Origin: Stenotrophobium sp040387055
GTDB lineage: Bacteria; Pseudomonadota; Gammaproteobacteria; Nevskiales; Nevskiaceae
DNA: 64,000 nucleotides
Assembly: GCA_040387055.1 (NCBI GenBank)
Contig: JAZKEM010000158.1
Span: forward strand, 1 to 64,000
Direction: 5' to 3'
The position numbers and the translations under genes are program-made. The first letter of the stretch is position 1, and each line of letters opens with the position of its first letter. The notes beneath the pieces were generated by a model. That model was not told where the DNA came from and did not search any database. It saw nothing but the letters and a program-made list of their open reading frames with translations. Shown here one piece after another: positions 61,386 to 64,000 of this stretch.

Positions 61386-62627
61386 ATGACAATGCAAACC
61401 GCGGAAGTTTCCGCCAATGGAAACGTGCAGCGATCCGCGCTGACTGTGCCGCTGATCTATGCGATCAGTTGCTTCTTCATCTGGGGCCTCGCCTATGGCC
61501 TGCTGGATGTTTTGAACAAACACTTTCAAGACACGCTAGGCGTTGGCAAGGCTGAATCCACTTGGCTGCAGATCGCCTACTTCGGCGCGTATCTGACTAT
61601 GAGCCTTCCTGCAGGCGCACTTCTGCGTCGCAAAGGTTACAAGTTCGGACTTCTGACCGGCTTGTGCATTACTGCCGGCGGCGCCTTTCTGTTCATTCCT
61701 TCCGCAGAAGCAGCGAGCTTTCCTTTCTTTGTGATCTCGATGTTCGTGCTCGCAACCGGTCTCTGCTATCTGGAAACCACGGCAGATACCTACGTCAACG
61801 TGCTGGGCCCTGCCAATCGTTCTGAGCATCGCCTCAATCTCGCGCAGTCCTTTAATGGTCTCGGTGCCTTCATGGGGCCAATCATTGGTGGCGCTCTGTT
61901 TTTTGGCGGCACGGTCGGAGCTGATAACGCTCATGATTCTATCCAGACGACCTACGCGGTTATCGGCGTATTGGTTCTGCTCTTCGCAATTCTGCTCTCT
62001 CGCGCGCACCTGCCAGAGATTGCGGAACCTGAATCCACGCATGGCGATGGACAAGGTGCACTCTCGAGCGAACGCCACTTTGTTCTGGGCGTGACAACTC
62101 AAGCGCTGTATATCGGTGCTCAAGTGGGCATCGGCGCTTTCTTCATCAACCTTGTTACCGAAACATGGGCAGGGCTCAGCTCGCAGAACGGCGCTTACAT
62201 GCTGTCGATCGGCATGCTGCTGTTTCTTGTTGGTCGCTTTGTAACGACCGGACTGATGACGCGCTTTGCACCCCGCAATATTTTGATGACCTACGGCATC
62301 ATTAATACCGTGCTGACCGTGGTTGTGGCCTTGGGCATACAGAAAGTCTCAGCCGTCGCGTTGATCGCCGTGTTCTTTTTTATGTCTACGATGTTCGCCA
62401 CCATCTTCACCTTGGGTGTTAAAGATCTTGGTGCAAACACCAAGCGCGCGTCCTCCATCATGGTGATGGCCATTGGTGGCGGTGTATTGCTGCCCTACCC
62501 AATGGGACTGATCGCAGAATCTTTCGGCACTGCTGCAGCCTTCTTCCTGCCTGCCGCGTGCTTTGTTCTGGTGGCGTTCTATGGCTGGAAAGGCTCACAG
62601 ATCTCCAGACCGAATTCCAAAGCCTAA
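61386..62627 (+). CDS. FucP-like MFS sugar transporter (413 aa)
   Basis: Twelve-helix major facilitator of the fucose/glucose-galactose permease group. The first helix is ISCFFIWGLAYGLLDVLNKH, followed by GAYLTMSLPAGALLRRKGYK, a TTADTYVNVLGP loop and the NLAQSFNGLGAFMGPIIGG helix typical of FucP. It probably imports L-rhamnose by proton symport. GAGGGGACAG precedes the ATG. Last gene of the sugar cluster. Confidence 0.9.
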   Translation: MTMQTAEVSANGNVQRSALTVPLIYAISCFFIWGLAYGLLDVLNKHFQDTLGVGKAESTWLQIAYFGAYLTMSLPAGALLRRKGYKFGLLTGLCITAGGAFLFIPSAEAASFPFFVISMFVLATGLCYLETTADTYVNVLGPANRSEHRLNLAQSFNGLGAFMGPIIGGALFFGGTVGADNAHDSIQTTYAVIGVLVLLFAILLSRAHLPEIAEPESTHGDGQGALSSERHFVLGVTTQALYIGAQVGIGAFFINLVTETWAGLSSQNGAYMLSIGMLLFLVGRFVTTGLMTRFAPRNILMTYGIINTVLTVVVALGIQKVSAVALIAVFFFMSTMFATIFTLGVKDLGANTKRASSIMVMAIGGGVLLPYPMGLIAESFGTAAAFFLPAACFVLVAFYGWKGSQISRPNSKA

Positions 62628-62658
62628 ACTCCAATACGCGCTCTATAGAAGACAGAAC

Positions 62659-64000
62659 ATGTCCAACGCTAATGACCTTCAATCAGCTCCACTGTCCTAT
62701 TCCAATGGTCCGAGCACCGTACCCCTGCTCGGTCAGACCATCGGCGAAAATCTACGTCGCACCGTAGAGCGTTTTGCTGAACGCGAAGCACTGGTGGTGC
62801 CATTTCAAAACTATCGCGCGAACTATCGTCAGTTCTGGGACGAAGTCGGTCTTGCAGCTCGTGGCCTGATGGCACGCGGCGTACAGAAAGGTGATCGCGT
62901 CGGCATCTGGGCACCCAATCGCTATGAATGGGTCATCGTTCAATACGCTACCGCGCGTATCGGCGCGATTCTGGTCAACATCAACCCAGCCTATAAAACG
63001 GCAGAACTCGAATATGCACTGAAGCTGTCCGGCATCAGCGTTCTGATTCTGGCCAAAGCTTTCCGTACGACCAACTATGTCGAGATGCTGGACGAAGTAC
63101 GTGGCAAGTGCCCTGATCTTCGTGACGCTTTAATTCTAGAAAATGATTGGCAGTCACTACTGAAACAAAGTGAGCAGGTTTCTGAAGCGCAACTCAACGA
63201 ACGTGAAGCGGGCCTGCAGTTCGATGATCCGATCAACATCCAGTTCACCTCAGGCACGACAGGCCTGCCCAAGGGCGCCACACTCAGTCATCACAATATT
63301 CTCAACAACGGCTATTTCGTTGGCCTGACCTGTCGCTATACCGAACAGGATCGCGTTTGCATTCCCGTGCCCTTCTATCACTGCTTCGGCATGGTTCTAG
63401 GCAATCTCGCCTGCACAGCGCACGGCGCTTGCATGGTGATTCCTGCTGAGAGCTTCGATGCTTATGAAACGCTTAGCACGGTGCAAACAGAACGCTGCAC
63501 TTCGCTCTACGGTGTGCCGACGATGTTTATCGGCGAACTTGAGCATCCTGAATTTTCAAAGTTTGATCTGTCGACTTTGCGCACCGGCATCATGGCAGGC
63601 TCACCCTGCCCGGTCGAGGTGATGAAGAAAGTGACGACGCTAATGAATATGCGCGAAGTCACCATCGGCTATGGCATGACGGAAACCTCACCGATCTCGA
63701 CACAGAACGCTGCAGACGATCCGTTTGATCGCCGCGTCTCAACGGTGGGTCGTGTGCACCCGCACGTCGAGATCAAGATCATTGATCCGGAAACCGGCGC
63801 GATTGTTCCCTGTGGAACACCAGGCGAATTCTGCACCCGCGGCTATTCGGTGATGATTGGTTACTGGAATAACGAAGAAGCCACACAGAAGGCGATTGAT
63901 CGCGGTCACTGGATGCATACCGGCGATCTTGCGACTTTGGATGAGGAAGGCTACGTCAAGATTGTTGGCCGCATTAAAGACATGATCATCCGCGGCGGCG
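62659..64000 (+). CDS. Acyl-CoA synthetase (FadD/AMP-binding), C-terminus off the window
   Basis: ANL-family ligase, 447 residues visible from ATG 62659 (MSNANDLQSAPLSY). The P-loop TSGTTGLPKGATLSHHN is canonical, and YGMTETSP and HTGDLATLDEEGYVKIVGRIKD are present; the catalytic C-terminal lysine lies beyond the edge. It resembles medium/long-chain fatty acyl-CoA synthetases. It follows the transporter by 31 nt, but its function is unrelated to rhamnose, so it probably begins the next functional block. Confidence 0.93.
   Translation, partial: MSNANDLQSAPLSYSNGPSTVPLLGQTIGENLRRTVERFAEREALVVPFQNYRANYRQFWDEVGLAARGLMARGVQKGDRVGIWAPNRYEWVIVQYATARIGAILVNINPAYKTAELEYALKLSGISVLILAKAFRTTNYVEMLDEVRGKCPDLRDALILENDWQSLLKQSEQVSEAQLNEREAGLQFDDPINIQFTSGTTGLPKGATLSHHNILNNGYFVGLTCRYTEQDRVCIPVPFYHCFGMVLGNLACTAHGACMVIPAESFDAYETLSTVQTERCTSLYGVPTMFIGELEHPEFSKFDLSTLRTGIMAGSPCPVEVMKKVTTLMNMREVTIGYGMTETSPISTQNAADDPFDRRVSTVGRVHPHVEIKIIDPETGAIVPCGTPGEFCTRGYSVMIGYWNNEEATQKAIDRGHWMHTGDLATLDEEGYVKIVGRIKDMIIRGG

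Noticed and set aside
61536..62123. 195-codon minus-strand frame inside the FucP-like transporter gene
   Set aside because: Antisense shadow with no ribosome site; the plus strand encodes a clear twelve-helix transporter.
1..64000. Mobile elements, tRNA or rRNA genes and prophage genes
   Set aside because: None supported by sequence: no transposase, integrase, cloverleaf or rRNA-like stretch was found.

Overview
The window reads as a chromosomal segment of a heterotrophic, probably aerobic gammaproteobacterium. The evidence is a glrK-qseG-glrR-type two-component set, HexR-controlled Entner-Doudoroff genes, a TonB-dependent receptor and several Gram-negative envelope proteins. GC content looks mid-50s by eye (not counted). 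I see no transposase, integrase, tRNA, rRNA or CRISPR array. Genes are densely packed with many 1-4 nt overlaps. Both ends cut through genes: an RND efflux permease on the left and an acyl-CoA synthetase on the right. Genus was not determined.

Layout. (1) 1-3997, minus: RND permease and lipoprotein adaptor behind a promoter that overlaps a palindromic operator. (2) 4026-6567: a DUF349 protein between two near-identical terminators. (3) 6586-10365: a MaoC-like hydratase and acyl-CoA ligase operon, divergent from an AraC-family regulator. (4) 10498-15534: a tightly overlapping five-gene operon of a TonB-dependent receptor, two paralogous six-helix membrane proteins, and orphan heme-copper oxidase subunit III-like and IV-like proteins. 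(5) 15579-18322: small envelope proteins and a DUF4105 (Lnb-type) protein. (6) 18412-31342: an IclR-controlled catabolic cluster with two Rieske oxygenase alpha subunits, a TauD/TfdA-type dioxygenase, a Baeyer-Villiger-type monooxygenase, a ThDP enzyme, an aldehyde dehydrogenase, two SDRs and an MFS transporter.

(7) 31347-40637: a Crp/Fnr regulator, stress and envelope genes (CsbD, BON, DUF1328, DUF4142, DUF2383, a small outer-membrane barrel), the glrK-qseG-glrR operon, and several small hydrophilic unknowns. (8) 41050-45048: a cytochrome P450 carrying an extra C-terminal domain, its likely [2Fe-2S] ferredoxin, a TetR regulator and a secreted sugar-dehydrogenase-like protein. (9) 45091-47218: modA divergent from an OprO/P-type porin, with a ModE-like box between them. 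(10) 47329-48871: an NTF2-like protein and an NAD-dependent 3-beta-HSD/epimerase-like protein. (11) 49008-55787: zwf-pgl-glk-hexR divergent from edd-eda, with HexR-like boxes at both promoters. (12) 55805-62627: a non-phosphorylative L-rhamnose catabolic cluster with its own IclR regulator and FucP-like transporter. (13) 62659 to the right edge: an acyl-CoA synthetase.

Together the genes suggest an organism that takes up hydrophobic ring compounds (terpenoid- or steroid-like by inference; the substrate is not provable here) as well as plant or exopolysaccharide sugars. Blocks (3), (4), (6), (8) and (10) could contribute to the first task. Blocks (11) and (12) feed sugars to pyruvate. The least explained units are the TonB receptor/orphan oxidase-subunit operon, the Rieske/BVMO/ThDP cluster, and the P450 fusion.
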